Positions 47,308 to 57,996 are shown, counted from the stretch's first letter. The stretch: DNA of 64,000 nucleotides from an uncultured Clostridia bacterium (GCA_947167045.1 CAMVGO010000006.1:1-64000); one strand, 5' to 3'. Numbers and translations: made by a program. The notes: generated by a model not told the origin, from the sequence alone.

Positions 47308-47408
47308 TATGCTATTCTGCTAAAATAATTTTGAGCGGATAGGGTAAAGTGCAGACAAGAGTTGTTTATTAATATCAACGGCCGGGTAACCGTTGATACG
47401 GGTGAAAT

Positions 47409-49184
47409 ATGAAGAGCGGGATGCCGGAAAACAAAATTACTCCGAGATCGGTCGGTACTGATGTCTTTAAGACAGAACTTACCGGCAGTGCGATCCCGCA
47501 TGACGAGGCAGATAAAGATTATCTGTTCTATATTCTCTATACACGGCTTGTTTCCGCCATGACCGATACTAACGGCATTGATGTAGAACTCATCGAAAAT
47601 CTTCTCATAGAGATCTGTCTCATGTTAAGGCTTTCCAAGGCCGAAACAAGAGTATTTAAGAACAGTCAGGAAGAGCAGCAGGGCGCCGGCGAGACACTCT
47701 GCTGTTTCGATACCGGCAAAGAAGGACGCGAGATCAAGTCTATCCGTGTCGTCACGAGCGTAATGACCAGTGCCACGATCATGGTCTACATGGTTCCTGA
47801 TGAAGAGCCGCTGACAGAAGATGAGGAGCGGAAAGTCGATCTCGTGATGAGGACGGTACTGAGCTTTGTCAGCCGGAATAGACTGAAAAACGTTATCTAT
47901 GAACTGGCGTATTTCGATGAGCTCGGTTATCCCAATCTCAGAAACTGGAGAGAATATCTTGATGAGGAAGTCAAAGAGAAGAGGACGGCAAACAAGCTCG
48001 CTTTCCGTTATAACCTCAGGCATTTCTCCCTGATCAATCAGAGGTTCGGAAGACCTTTGGGCGACATGATAATGAAGGATCATTTCGACACGCTGAAGGA
48101 GATCATCGGCGAAGACGGATATCTTGCGCGTCTGGGCGGTGATAATTTCATCGGAATATGTTCTTCCACCAAGACCGGAGCGGTGGTGGATTTTCTTACC
48201 GAGACGGAGATCAGGACTCCCAAAGGCGTTGCGGTGAACGTATCAACGAGCGCCGGATTCTTCCGCATCCCTGACGATCATGATGCGCAGACCGACGAGA
48301 TCATGGGCAGCATCATCAACGCGTACCGCGTGGCTCAGAACGGCGGTATGGATAATATCATCTTCTATGACGACTCTTTCAAGGATAAGAAGCTAAAGAG
48401 CATGAAGATCCAGCAGTGCTTTTCTGAGGCGCTTGAGAAGGGAGAGTTCCGGCCGTTCTATCAGCCTAAAGTCAACGTTGAGAACGGAAAACTGGCGGGT
48501 GCGGAAGCTCTGTGCAGATGGTTCCACGGAGGAAAGGTGATCCCGCCATTTGAGTTTATCCCTGTTCTTGAACAGACAAGCGAGATCTGCAGGCTCGATT
48601 TTCATATGCTCGAATGTGTGTGCCGTGACATGAGACGCTGGGCAGACGAAGGCAGGGAGCTGATAACGGTATCGATCAACTTCTCCAGAAAACATATTTT
48701 GAATACTTACCTCACAGAGACTATTGCCGAGATAGTCGACCGCTACCGGATACCGCATGAATTGATCGACATCGAATTTACCGAGTCGACTTCCGAAGTG
48801 GAATTCGAGGATCTCAAGAGAATAGCGACAGGTCTCCGCAACACCGGATTCGACATATCCATAGATGATTTCGGAATCGGTTATTCATCGCTGAATCTCA
48901 TAAAGGACATCCCCTGGACCACTCTTAAGGTTGATAAGATTTTTCTTCCTGAAGAGTCTGACGGCGGCAGCGATGTGAGGAGCATAATGTTCAGGCACGT
49001 TGTATCCATGACAAGACAGCTGGGACTCGAATGCATCGCTGAAGGCGTTGAGACGGTACAGCATGTCAATGTTCTTAAAGCAAACAACTGCGAGATAGCC
49101 CAGGGTTATTATTTCGACAGGCCGCTGCCCGTTGAGGAATTCGAGGCAAGGCTCGCGAAAGGGATCTACGACATCCCGCAGTAA
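47409..49184 (+). CDS. GGDEF (degenerate, GGDNF) - EAL c-di-GMP phosphodiesterase-like protein
   Basis: LARLGGDNFIGI; AGAEALCRW; DDFGIGYSSLN. Confidence 0.9.
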   Translation: MKSGMPENKITPRSVGTDVFKTELTGSAIPHDEADKDYLFYILYTRLVSAMTDTNGIDVELIENLLIEICLMLRLSKAETRVFKNSQEEQQGAGETLCCFDTGKEGREIKSIRVVTSVMTSATIMVYMVPDEEPLTEDEERKVDLVMRTVLSFVSRNRLKNVIYELAYFDELGYPNLRNWREYLDEEVKEKRTANKLAFRYNLRHFSLINQRFGRPLGDMIMKDHFDTLKEIIGEDGYLARLGGDNFIGICSSTKTGAVVDFLTETEIRTPKGVAVNVSTSAGFFRIPDDHDAQTDEIMGSIINAYRVAQNGGMDNIIFYDDSFKDKKLKSMKIQQCFSEALEKGEFRPFYQPKVNVENGKLAGAEALCRWFHGGKVIPPFEFIPVLEQTSEICRLDFHMLECVCRDMRRWADEGRELITVSINFSRKHILNTYLTETIAEIVDRYRIPHELIDIEFTESTSEVEFEDLKRIATGLRNTGFDISIDDFGIGYSSLNLIKDIPWTTLKVDKIFLPEESDGGSDVRSIMFRHVVSMTRQLGLECIAEGVETVQHVNVLKANNCEIAQGYYFDRPLPVEEFEARLAKGIYDIPQ

Positions 49185-49310
49185 GGCCCTTCCGGTAATT
49201 TCATTCTTTCCTGACTGTTCTGCTTTAAGTGTTTTGCGGAACGGCAAAAGTGTTATACTTACATGCGTGCCAATACGGCGCAAACATTTTCAGGGAGAAT
49301 TGAACAGATG

Positions 49311-50795
49311 AAAAAAGTGATCATTGTCGGAGCGGGAATCTCCGGAATGGCTGCAGGCATCATCCTGCAAAACTCGGGCTTTGAGACCGAGATCTACGAG
49401 AAAAATCCTGTTCCGGGCGGCGAGCTCACAGGTTGGAAGCGTAACGGAGTCTATATCGATAACTGCATCGATTACCTCATGTGCAGCAAAAAGGGCAGTG
49501 CCATGAACGAGCTCTGGCATGAGATCGGAATGCTGGCTGACGACGTCAAGATGTACAGCAAGGAGTATTTTTTCAAGTATGAAGGTCACGGCGGCGAGAT
49601 CACTTTCTGGAGAGATAAGGAAAGAACGAAGCGCGAGATGCTCGCACTCTCACCCGATGACAGCGAGGCAATCGAAAAGTTTTTCGAGAACGTAACAAGA
49701 GCGGAGAGCATGATCATGCCCATCGACAAGCCGATGGATAAGATGGGCCCGAGGGATTTCATGAAGCTCGGTGACTTCGTCAAAAACGTTCCCGCAGCGC
49801 AGAAGGCATACAAGGGCATAAGCGTCAAGGATCTGTCCGACAGCTTCAAGAGCCCCGTACTGAAGAGTGCCGTCATGATGACTCACCCCAAAACGACACA
49901 GGCTTATTCCTTCATCATGTCCTATGCGATGGTCACATCAGGAAGCGGCGATATCCCGGAAGGCGGATCACTTGCGGCCGCATTAAGGATCGCGGCAAGG
50001 TATAAAGATGTCGGCGGAAAGCTCCATCTGAACGCACCCGTAAAGAACGTAAAGATCAACGGCAAGACTGCAAGCGGCGTCGTTCTTGAAGACGGTACCG
50101 AAGTCACCGCTGATTATGTCATCTGCGCAACTGACGCAAACCACACATTCACAAAACTTCTTCCCGCATCATACATGCCCAAGAAGCTTAAGAAGTCCTT
50201 CGACGACAAGGATCATTTCTCGGTATTCAGCAAGTTCCACGCTGCTTTCCTTGTAGACGGAAAGACGAGCTTTATCCCCGACACGACATATTGGGAGAGT
50301 GAAGGCCTTACGGTCTGGGGCAAGGAGATAAAGGATGTCGGCGTTATCTGCTACGACTACGATCCCGCATTTGCACCCGAAGGCAAGACCGTTCTCCAGA
50401 TGAAGATATTCCAGTATGCCGACGATGTCGACAAGTGGTTTGAACTCTCTTCCGACCGCGAAAAGTATGAGGCAAAGAAGGCTGAGATTGCCAATGCGAT
50501 GATGGCACTTATAGAAAAGAAGTGCCCCGGGACGGCAGGTAAGATAACTCTCCTCGACACATGGTCGCCCGTTACTTACGCAAAACGTTTCAATGCATAC
50601 AGAGGCGCATATATGGCATTCGTTGCCGATAAGGACACCAAGACCGTCACCACGCCCGGCGTTGTCAAAGGTCTTAAGAACGTATTCCTTGCCGGCCAGT
50701 GGCTCATGGGTTCCGGCGGACTTCCCCCGGCAACGGCACAGGGCAAGTATGCCGCATGGAGGATCTGCAAGAAGGAAGGCGTTGTGTGCAGGTAA
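49311..50795 (+). CDS. FAD-dependent oxidoreductase, phytoene desaturase/CrtI-like
   Basis: VIIVGAGISGMAAGIILQNSGFETEIYEKNPVPGG; C-term FLAGQWLMGSGGLPPA. Confidence 0.9.
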   Translation, partial: KKVIIVGAGISGMAAGIILQNSGFETEIYEKNPVPGGELTGWKRNGVYIDNCIDYLMCSKKGSAMNELWHEIGMLADDVKMYSKEYFFKYEGHGGEITFWRDKERTKREMLALSPDDSEAIEKFFENVTRAESMIMPIDKPMDKMGPRDFMKLGDFVKNVPAAQKAYKGISVKDLSDSFKSPVLKSAVMMTHPKTTQAYSFIMSYAMVTSGSGDIPEGGSLAAALRIAARYKDVGGKLHLNAPVKNVKINGKTASGVVLEDGTEVTADYVICATDANHTFTKLLPASYMPKKLKKSFDDKDHFSVFSKFHAAFLVDGKTSFIPDTTYWESEGLTVWGKEIKDVGVICYDYDPAFAPEGKTVLQMKIFQYADDVDKWFELSSDREKYEAKKAEIANAMMALIEKKCPGTAGKITLLDTWSPVTYAKRFNAYRGAYMAFVADKDTKTVTTPGVVKGLKNVFLAGQWLMGSGGLPPATAQGKYAAWRICKKEGVVCR

Positions 50796-50844
50796 GCACG
50801 TAGGTTTCCTGAGTGTAAATTCAGTCTGTCTCAGATCTTTAAGC

Positions 50845-50884
50845 GAACCCCTTAAGTTTGTCCAACTTCGGGGGTTCATTTTAT
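50845..50884 (+). terminator. Rho-independent terminator
   Basis: GAACCCC TT AAGTT...AACTT CG GGGGTTC then ATTTTATT. Confidence 0.75.
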
Positions 50885-50942
50885 TTGACGGGCGGTGCTG
50901 ATTTTGAGGCAGCCTATGTTATGACCGTTGGAAAAGGGACGA

Positions 50943-51239
50943 GGTATCGAAATCCGGTATGATCCTTCATTTCCGATACTTTCCGAAAGTCAAAAGTATC
51001 GAAATCCAGGAAAATCCTTTCTTTTCGATACCTTCCAAAAGTCAAGATATCGTTTTCAGGAAAAAGACTTCAAAAACGATATCAGCGGGAGATCAATAAT
51101 ATCGTTTTCAGGAAAAAGACTTCAAAAACGATATCAGTGGGAGATCAAAGATATCGTTTTCGAAAGAAAAATCTCAATAACGATATCTGCGGCCCAGCCG
51201 AGGTATCGAAATAACGAAAAAATTTTCTTTTCCGATACC
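50943..51239. repeat. Palindromic tandem repeat array 2 (6 units, 51-52 bp period)
   Basis: Conserved CG of left arm at 50948, 51000, 51051, 51103, 51155, 51207; same core as array 1. Confidence 0.95.
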
Positions 51240-51328
51240 TCCCCTTCCTGATGATATCACGGCTCTAACTCCCGACACCCGCCGGACACTTGGTATAATA
51301 AGAAAAACGGAAAACAGGTGGCCGGCAT

Positions 51329-52312
51329 ATGAAAGAGATATCCATAAATGACATAGGGCCCGTGAAGATCGGACAGGCGGAAGACAGCAAAGCAGGTACA
51401 GGCTGCACGGTATTTATCTGCGGGGAAGGCATGTGTGCCGGACTTGATGTCAGAGGCGGCGGTCCGGCCTCAAGAGAGAGCCAGCTCTTAAATCCTTTGA
51501 CGTCGGCGCAGATCATCCACGGCATCGTGCTTGCCGGGGGCAGCGCTTTCGGGCTTGATGCGGCAGGCGGAGTTATGAAATGTCTTGAGGAAAGAGATAT
51601 AGGATTTGATGTCGGCGTTACAAAAGTACCCCTCGTTGCACAGGCTGACCTTTTTGACCTTATGGTGGGAGATCCCAAAGTCAGACCGGATAGTAAAATG
51701 GGTTATGAAGCCGCGCTGAACGCATTGGAAAGACCGAACTACAGAGACGGCAACTACGGGGCCGGATGCGGCTGCACCGCCGGCAAAGTGGCAGGCATGG
51801 AAAACTGCATGAAGACCGGCATAGGAAGTTATGCGGTTCAGATCGAAGAATTGAAGATCGGGGCAGTCGTTGCGGTCAATTCTCTCGGTGACATTTTTGA
51901 CTGGAAGGACGGAAAGCAGATCGCAGGACTCCTTTCCGAAGACCATAAGTCGTTCCGGAGTTCGCCGGGCTTCATAAAAGAGAGCATCCGCAAGATAAAG
52001 AACAGGTTTACTGACAACACGGCGCTCGGTGTGATAATCACAAATGCGGCTTTCGACAAGGCGGCACTCTGCAAGATCGCGGGAATGGGTCACGACGGAT
52101 ACGCGAGGTCCATACGTCCCGTCCACACATCCTTTGACGGAGACAGCATCTTTGCGGTATCGGCGGGTAATGTCGAAGCGGATCAGGAAGTGGTCGGTTC
52201 CCTGGCGGCAGAGGTAATCAGCGAAGCTATCATCAGAGCCGTTGAAAGTGCTGACAGCGCATACGGTCATCCCGCATATAAAGATCTGGGATTCATAAAC
52301 GGCAGGGAGTAA
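51329..52312 (+). CDS. P1 family peptidase (DmpA/BapA-like)
   Basis: GPASRESQLLNP; GIVLAGGSAFGLDAAGGV; GAGCGCTAGK. Confidence 0.9.
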   Translation: MKEISINDIGPVKIGQAEDSKAGTGCTVFICGEGMCAGLDVRGGGPASRESQLLNPLTSAQIIHGIVLAGGSAFGLDAAGGVMKCLEERDIGFDVGVTKVPLVAQADLFDLMVGDPKVRPDSKMGYEAALNALERPNYRDGNYGAGCGCTAGKVAGMENCMKTGIGSYAVQIEELKIGAVVAVNSLGDIFDWKDGKQIAGLLSEDHKSFRSSPGFIKESIRKIKNRFTDNTALGVIITNAAFDKAALCKIAGMGHDGYARSIRPVHTSFDGDSIFAVSAGNVEADQEVVGSLAAEVISEAIIRAVESADSAYGHPAYKDLGFINGRE

Positions 52313-52464
52313 GCGGACAGCAGGCCGGCACAGAAGATCTTTACCCCTAAAAAGCGTTTACTGCAACTTTATTCCTGACCCGTCTGTATATATGGTATAA
52401 GGGACGGCAAACTGTTCCCGGGTGTACATAACAACAATACATACAGTCAGCGGGGGATAACGGT

Positions 52465-53544
52465 ATGAAGAGGATATTTGCAGTCGCAGCAGCTGTTACG
52501 GTGGTATTGTCATTTGCAGCCTGTGGAAAGAGTGATGCAGCAGGTCAGGAAGACAGTACTCATTCAAGTACCGCAACGGATGTTTCGGATACGGAACGGG
52601 AACTTGAGCCGCTTGAAGACATAGGCGAGAACTATTACAAAGAGGTTGGGGTTGACGACGTTGTTTTCGACAAGGAGTCGGGAATGCAGTATGCCAAAAA
52701 CCAGCTACTCATCAGCTGCGATATCGGAACTCCCCGTAAAGATGTGGAGAAGATCTGTAAGAAGATCGGTGCCGAGATAGTAGGTTATATGGAGATCACC
52801 AGCGATTTCCAGATCGAATTCAAGAAAGATATGACCTATGACGAACTCATGGCGATGTCCGAAGAACTCAAAGAGAAATACGATTTCATAAGAGATGTTT
52901 TTCTGAATACAGTCTTCAGCACGGTCTTTGACAGTAATGAAGATTGGGAGTACGGTTATGGAGCTGACACGGTTACTGAAGTCAGTCCGGAAGTGCCTGA
53001 ATTTACGGACAGTTCGATGGGACAGATCTTTGAACTGATGTACAGTGTCACGGGCAAAGATATCTACGAAGCGATGGATATGGTGGAGGAGTTCTTCGGC
53101 ACGGAATTCGCCGACTCATATACGGGTATGGAAACGAATTACATTGATGATCCGGACGGTGAACGCATCATCCATTTCTTCTGCTTCATGAAGGCCGAAA
53201 AAGACGGGATAAGGTTCAACCGGTTCGTCTTTTCGTGCAATGAGTACGAGACTGTCTTTCACGTTGAATTCACGAACAGCAACTATCAGTATATGGCCTC
53301 GAGTTATGAGAATACGGACGGATTCAAGGAAGAACTGTGTCAGTTCTATAGAGACGTTACTGCTGAGCTCGACACCTCCTTCGGGAAGACGGAACCGCAG
53401 AACCCGTTGGAGGATAACGACGATTATTCTGCATCGGCGGAATATGATCTCGGATCGGACCGTATTTTCGGCATCAGGTATTCGTCTGTAGGTCCGGGCG
53501 ATAAGGAAACCGTTCTCGAATATACTGACAAGGGCGCGAAATAA
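52465..53544 (+). CDS. Putative lipoprotein
   Basis: MKRIFAVAAAVTVVLSFAACG lipobox. Confidence 0.75.
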   Translation: MKRIFAVAAAVTVVLSFAACGKSDAAGQEDSTHSSTATDVSDTERELEPLEDIGENYYKEVGVDDVVFDKESGMQYAKNQLLISCDIGTPRKDVEKICKKIGAEIVGYMEITSDFQIEFKKDMTYDELMAMSEELKEKYDFIRDVFLNTVFSTVFDSNEDWEYGYGADTVTEVSPEVPEFTDSSMGQIFELMYSVTGKDIYEAMDMVEEFFGTEFADSYTGMETNYIDDPDGERIIHFFCFMKAEKDGIRFNRFVFSCNEYETVFHVEFTNSNYQYMASSYENTDGFKEELCQFYRDVTAELDTSFGKTEPQNPLEDNDDYSASAEYDLGSDRIFGIRYSSVGPGDKETVLEYTDKGAK

Positions 53545-53555
53545 AGGAGGCTGAG

Positions 53556-54020
53556 ATGAAAAAACTGGCTTCGTCACTTCTGATACTTGCGACGGTAATG
53601 TCTTTATGTGCCTGTGGCGGAACCGGCAGGACCAAGGACGAAAAGACCGTCACCATGAATGTCCGCGCCCATTACAGCGGATGGGGCGTGGCAGGCAACT
53701 TCCTGGGAAGCGGGGTTATCGAATACGAGGTAACAGATCTTAAGGAGGGTGATGTCATCCTGGAGGGGTTCGGCGGAGAGTTTCATATTGCGGATGAGAA
53801 ATATGACGATGAATACTATTCCTTTAAGATCGGGAGCATCAGAGATGATGCCGTGACGGTATTTGCCGGTAATGGTGACTACAGTTTGGGTTTCGACAGG
53901 GGGGAGAACGGATTTGACTTCGTTTACGGTGACGAAAAATACTTTAACAGCTCGTATTATATGGCTGACGGTATTAACTACACGTACGACATCTCATTTT
54001 CGAAAGGCGGGGAATCGTAG
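53556..54020 (+). CDS. Putative lipoprotein
   Basis: MKKLASSLLILATVMSLCACG lipobox. Confidence 0.75.
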   Translation: MKKLASSLLILATVMSLCACGGTGRTKDEKTVTMNVRAHYSGWGVAGNFLGSGVIEYEVTDLKEGDVILEGFGGEFHIADEKYDDEYYSFKIGSIRDDAVTVFAGNGDYSLGFDRGENGFDFVYGDEKYFNSSYYMADGINYTYDISFSKGGES

Positions 54021-54212
54021 CATCTGAACCTGTATTTTACGGGACGGCAGGCGGGGAACACTGTCAGTCCCGGGTCAATTGTCACGCAAAATAGTCATGG
54101 CTTGGACAATGGTGGAAATATTCTGTTAAACAAATGTGAAATGAGCCAAATGCCTTTTTTATTGTGCTATTATGCCTTTGAAAATGTCCCGGATTGCAAG
54201 GAGGAAGGTTAA

Positions 54213-55517
54213 ATGGATAAGAGTCTGTCTGATTTTGGTATTAATGATGTCCCCGAACTTTTATTGGACAATGTTGATGCGATCATTATCGTCGATCCGG
54301 CAATAGACAGTTATAAGACCGTTATCCGTAAGGGCTTTTTCGAGAAGTTCCTTAAAGAGACAGGAAGCTATCACGATCTTATCCTGGACCTTTGGTTCCA
54401 TTTTAACGATTCGAGCGAGAAGGTTTCCGAAGACTATCAGATCTTTGCCGACAATACCGGCGACTTTAACTGCAAGTACAGCCGCAGGCTGAAGATCGCT
54501 CTCGACGGCGAGGAGCAGTCACATCTGGTTCAGCTGACCGTCTATCCTTTTGATGATAACAGCAAGTATCTGTTCATTCTGGATGAGTTTATCGACAACG
54601 AGTCGCTCCAGGAATCCCTTACCACAAAGAAGATCAACACCATCCAGAGTTCCTACCTGTTCTCGATGTATATCGATCTGGTGCAGGATACCACGAGCAG
54701 CATAAACGTAACCGAGATCTCCGATGATGTGGTTAACTATAACCTCAAGTACTCCGAGTGGAGGATGATGATCGTCAACATGTTCCTGCCAGAAGACCAG
54801 GAGCAGTTCCTCAGAAGAACAGATCCGGAGTACCTTAAGAAGAACTTTACTCCCGGCCGTACATCCTCCTATGACTGCATGATGCGCAACCTTGAGGGCA
54901 AGTACATTTGGGTCAAGCTCATCTTCAGCCGTGCACAGACAAATAACGATGAAGACTACAGATTCGTCTTCCTGGTACAGGATATCCATGAGAACTCCAT
55001 CGAGATCCTCTCCACGCTGAAGAAATATGAGGAGATGGCTATCACGGATCCTCTTACCGGTGTTTACAATCACGGCGAGATAGAGACACAGCTCCATAAT
55101 GCGCTGACTCTCCGCCAGAAGTTCGACGATCCGGTTTCGATCATGATCCTCGATCTCGACAAATTCAAGAACATCAACGATACGTACGGACACTCCGTCG
55201 GAGACACGACGCTTAAGTCATTTGCAAAGATCCTCAAGGACTTTGCGGTCGAGGAGAAGGCAGCCGTAGGCCGCTGGGGCGGCGAGGAATTCGTCATCGT
55301 CTGCTATGATAAGAATGCGGATGAAGTCCTGGCACTGGCCGAAAACCTCAGAAAGACCGTCGAAGAGCAGGAATTCCCTGAGATCGGACACATCACGTGC
55401 TCTATCGGCGTTACCGAACTGAATTCCGACGATGACTTCAACGGAGCATTCAACAGGATCGACAAGGCTCTCTATGAGTCCAAGCAGAACGGCAGGAACA
55501 AGGTAACTATCCTGTAA
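54213..55517 (+). CDS. GGDEF diguanylate cyclase with PAS-like N-terminal region
   Basis: RWGGEEFVIVC; DPLTGVYNHGEI. Confidence 0.9.
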   Translation: MDKSLSDFGINDVPELLLDNVDAIIIVDPAIDSYKTVIRKGFFEKFLKETGSYHDLILDLWFHFNDSSEKVSEDYQIFADNTGDFNCKYSRRLKIALDGEEQSHLVQLTVYPFDDNSKYLFILDEFIDNESLQESLTTKKINTIQSSYLFSMYIDLVQDTTSSINVTEISDDVVNYNLKYSEWRMMIVNMFLPEDQEQFLRRTDPEYLKKNFTPGRTSSYDCMMRNLEGKYIWVKLIFSRAQTNNDEDYRFVFLVQDIHENSIEILSTLKKYEEMAITDPLTGVYNHGEIETQLHNALTLRQKFDDPVSIMILDLDKFKNINDTYGHSVGDTTLKSFAKILKDFAVEEKAAVGRWGGEEFVIVCYDKNADEVLALAENLRKTVEEQEFPEIGHITCSIGVTELNSDDDFNGAFNRIDKALYESKQNGRNKVTIL

Positions 55518-55559
55518 ACGGTACCTGTCTGCACCCCAAACGCGACATGAAAAGAACGG

Positions 55560-55594
55560 AGGCTGTCTCAAGTGCTTGAGGCAGCCTGATTTTT
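55560..55594 (+). terminator. Rho-independent terminator
   Basis: AGGCTGTCTCAAG..CTTGAGGCAGCCT GATTTTT. Confidence 0.85.
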
Positions 55595-55714
55595 GTCATG
55601 GCACGGCGCCTGTCTACTGAAAATTTGTATATACCTGTCATGTTGATATAATTTAGGGGATCGGCCGGAAGACGGTTTCTGGCCAGATAAACATGAAGGA
55701 ATAAAAAGGGTAAT

Positions 55715-56251
55715 ATGGAAAAGATCAGAAGAACAGGCGCTGCCTGGCTTGCCGCAGTTCTTTGTCTGGTAATGCTGGCAGGCTGCGGACTTATGGGACA
55801 ACAACATCAAAGAGGGCCTCTGGATGTTAAGAGGGTCACCTACGTCGAATATTCGGGAGACACTCCGCATGTGAATGTATGGGTGCTGACATATGACCAT
55901 AAGATCAAACTGTACAGCGTCGATCCCGATGGCAATAAGAATTACGATTATCTTTCCGGCGAACTTCCGCCTGAGGATTATTATACGGAAAGCGAATATG
56001 AGATGTCGGAAAACGACTGGACGAGCATAGTGAATGTGCTTACCAGAGTAAATTTCATGGAACTCGTTGAGGAACTGCCGTATCCGGAAGGCACCTGTGA
56101 TGCCGGGAGTTACTACATAATGGTCGATACTTCGGATGCCGTCCACCGTTCGGGAGGATATAATGCCGGCAATGAGGAAGGAAGCGACCATCAGCGTTTC
56201 AGCGAGGCAAAGGGAATGGTCTTGAACGCGATCAGAAATGCGACCCATTAA
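55715..56251 (+). CDS. Putative lipoprotein
   Basis: WLAAVLCLVMLAGCG lipobox. Confidence 0.75.
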   Translation: MEKIRRTGAAWLAAVLCLVMLAGCGLMGQQHQRGPLDVKRVTYVEYSGDTPHVNVWVLTYDHKIKLYSVDPDGNKNYDYLSGELPPEDYYTESEYEMSENDWTSIVNVLTRVNFMELVEELPYPEGTCDAGSYYIMVDTSDAVHRSGGYNAGNEEGSDHQRFSEAKGMVLNAIRNATH

Positions 56252-56266
56252 AGATAGGAGAAAACC

Positions 56267-57256
56267 GTGTATATATATCTGGCACTGATACCCGTAATCG
56301 GACTTTTACTGTTCATCTACTTCAATGACAAGAAGGAGAAGGAGCCGTTCGGGCTTCTTATCGGACTTTTCTTTGCCGGGATGGGTACGGTCGTGACTGC
56401 CCTGATCGCGGAAAACGTCGGCGGTCTGTTACTTGATCTGGCAATGCCGTATGAATCGGTAGCCAAAGCGGTAATCCTTGCGACCGTCATCGTCGGTCCT
56501 GCCGAGGAGATCGGCAAGTATCTGGTCATGAGGATCATTACCTGGAAGAATAAAAATTTCAATTACAGTTACGACGCCATCGTTTATGCCGTCTTTGTCT
56601 CATTGGGATTTGCCGCACTCGAGAACATAGCTTACGTCTTCACGACCGGAGTTCTCACGGCTTTGGTACGCATGGTCACGGCAGTTCCGGGACACGCATG
56701 TTATGCGGTCTTCATGGGATATTTCTACAGCAAAGCCAAGTATGCGTCACTTACAAATAAAAAGGGCAGCACCGCATTGTTCAAGTTCCTCGCGATAATC
56801 GTCCCGACCATCATACACGGTATCTACGATGCCATCCTCATGGGCGGCAGCGCTACGGGAGAGGTCGTCCTTTCCGGTATCAGCTTCCTGTTCTGGATCA
56901 TTTTTGTAACGGCTCTCTTTGTCGTATCCTGCATATTCGTGGTCAGGTCATCAAGACACGATTTCTGCATCGTTTCGCTTCCGGGAGATGTTCAGACGGT
57001 ATACAAAACGGCGATGCTGGGAAATTGGACATGTGCCTGCGGAACAGTCAACACGTTGAATTTCTGCCCGAAATGCGGAAGGGCGAGACCCGTTTTCAAC
57101 ACATGGTACTGCCAGAGATGCGGAACGCTTTCGGCATTTTATTTCTGCGGAAACTGCGGATGTCCCGCCCCGTCGGCCCAGCCTGCGGCACAGCCCGGGT
57201 ATCAGGCACAGCCTCAGTATCCTGTTCAGCAGAATGGACAGATAAGGCTTCCGTAA
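56267..57256 (+). CDS. PrsW-family intramembrane protease with C-terminal double zinc ribbon
   Basis: GPAEEIGKY; GFAALENIAY; PTIIHGIYDA; C-term CACGTVNTLNFCPKCG, CQRCGTLSAFYFCGNCG; GTG start. Confidence 0.85.
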   Translation: MYIYLALIPVIGLLLFIYFNDKKEKEPFGLLIGLFFAGMGTVVTALIAENVGGLLLDLAMPYESVAKAVILATVIVGPAEEIGKYLVMRIITWKNKNFNYSYDAIVYAVFVSLGFAALENIAYVFTTGVLTALVRMVTAVPGHACYAVFMGYFYSKAKYASLTNKKGSTALFKFLAIIVPTIIHGIYDAILMGGSATGEVVLSGISFLFWIIFVTALFVVSCIFVVRSSRHDFCIVSLPGDVQTVYKTAMLGNWTCACGTVNTLNFCPKCGRARPVFNTWYCQRCGTLSAFYFCGNCGCPAPSAQPAAQPGYQAQPQYPVQQNGQIRLP

Positions 57257-57365
57257 TAAAAGGAAACTTAAGGAGTTCCCCGGTTTTAAGGAGTAACGGG
57301 GAGATGCGGCTGATGGCCTGCATACGTGAGTTACATTTTTAGTGTTCAGAAAAGGGGAGATAAGA

Positions 57366-57848
57366 ATGATCGTAAGAAAAGCATGTGAGAGTGATATCCC
57401 GGGGATCCTGGATCTCCTGGTCCAGGTCGACATGGTGCACCACATCGGAAGACCTGACCTGTTTAAGGGTCCCGCCACAAAATACAACGCAGAGGAACTG
57501 AAAAAGATAGTGGCTGATGATTTCACGCCGGTATTTGTCTGCGTTGATGATGACGGCATCGTGGCAGGACACGCGTTCTGCATCCATAAGCAGGTAAAGG
57601 GCGATAATGTGCTGACCGATATCAGGACTTTATATGTCGACGATATCTGCGTCGATGAGAAGATGCGCCGTAGGCATATAGGTGAGATGCTCTTCGACCA
57701 TGTCAGGAAATATGCTGAAGAGGAAGGGTTCTACAACATAACCTTAAATGTCTGGACATGCAATCCCGGTGCTATGAAGTTCTATGAATCTCTTGGTCTT
57801 GTTCCGCAGAAGATCTGCATGGAGATGATCGTCAAAAGCGAAAAATAA
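57366..57848 (+). CDS. GNAT family N-acetyltransferase
   Basis: VRKACESDIPGILDLL; YVDDICVDEKMRRRHIGEMLF. Confidence 0.93.
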   Translation: MIVRKACESDIPGILDLLVQVDMVHHIGRPDLFKGPATKYNAEELKKIVADDFTPVFVCVDDDGIVAGHAFCIHKQVKGDNVLTDIRTLYVDDICVDEKMRRRHIGEMLFDHVRKYAEEEGFYNITLNVWTCNPGAMKFYESLGLVPQKICMEMIVKSEK

Positions 57849-57996
57849 ACGGCGGAACGATGTCCCCGTTCAGACTGTTTTCGGATGATTTACATTTAAA
57901 CAAAGAAAAAATAAGTCTGCCGTGAGAAGATAGTATTGTCTGCAGTGCAGGCGGGAACGGAAAGAGTGATCTGTGACCCTGATAAGGGAGGTTGCC

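Noticed and set aside
47308-47400. c-di-GMP (GEMM) riboswitch before the GGDEF-EAL gene
   Set aside because: Considered because of GGGTAACCG, but the conserved GEMM core (CACGCA...GACGCAAAGCC) is absent.
50928-51251. 107-aa ORF MEKGRGIEIRYDPSF... as a real protein
   Set aside because: It is translated through repeat array 2; the 52-bp period shifts frame each unit, and there is no SD. Spurious.
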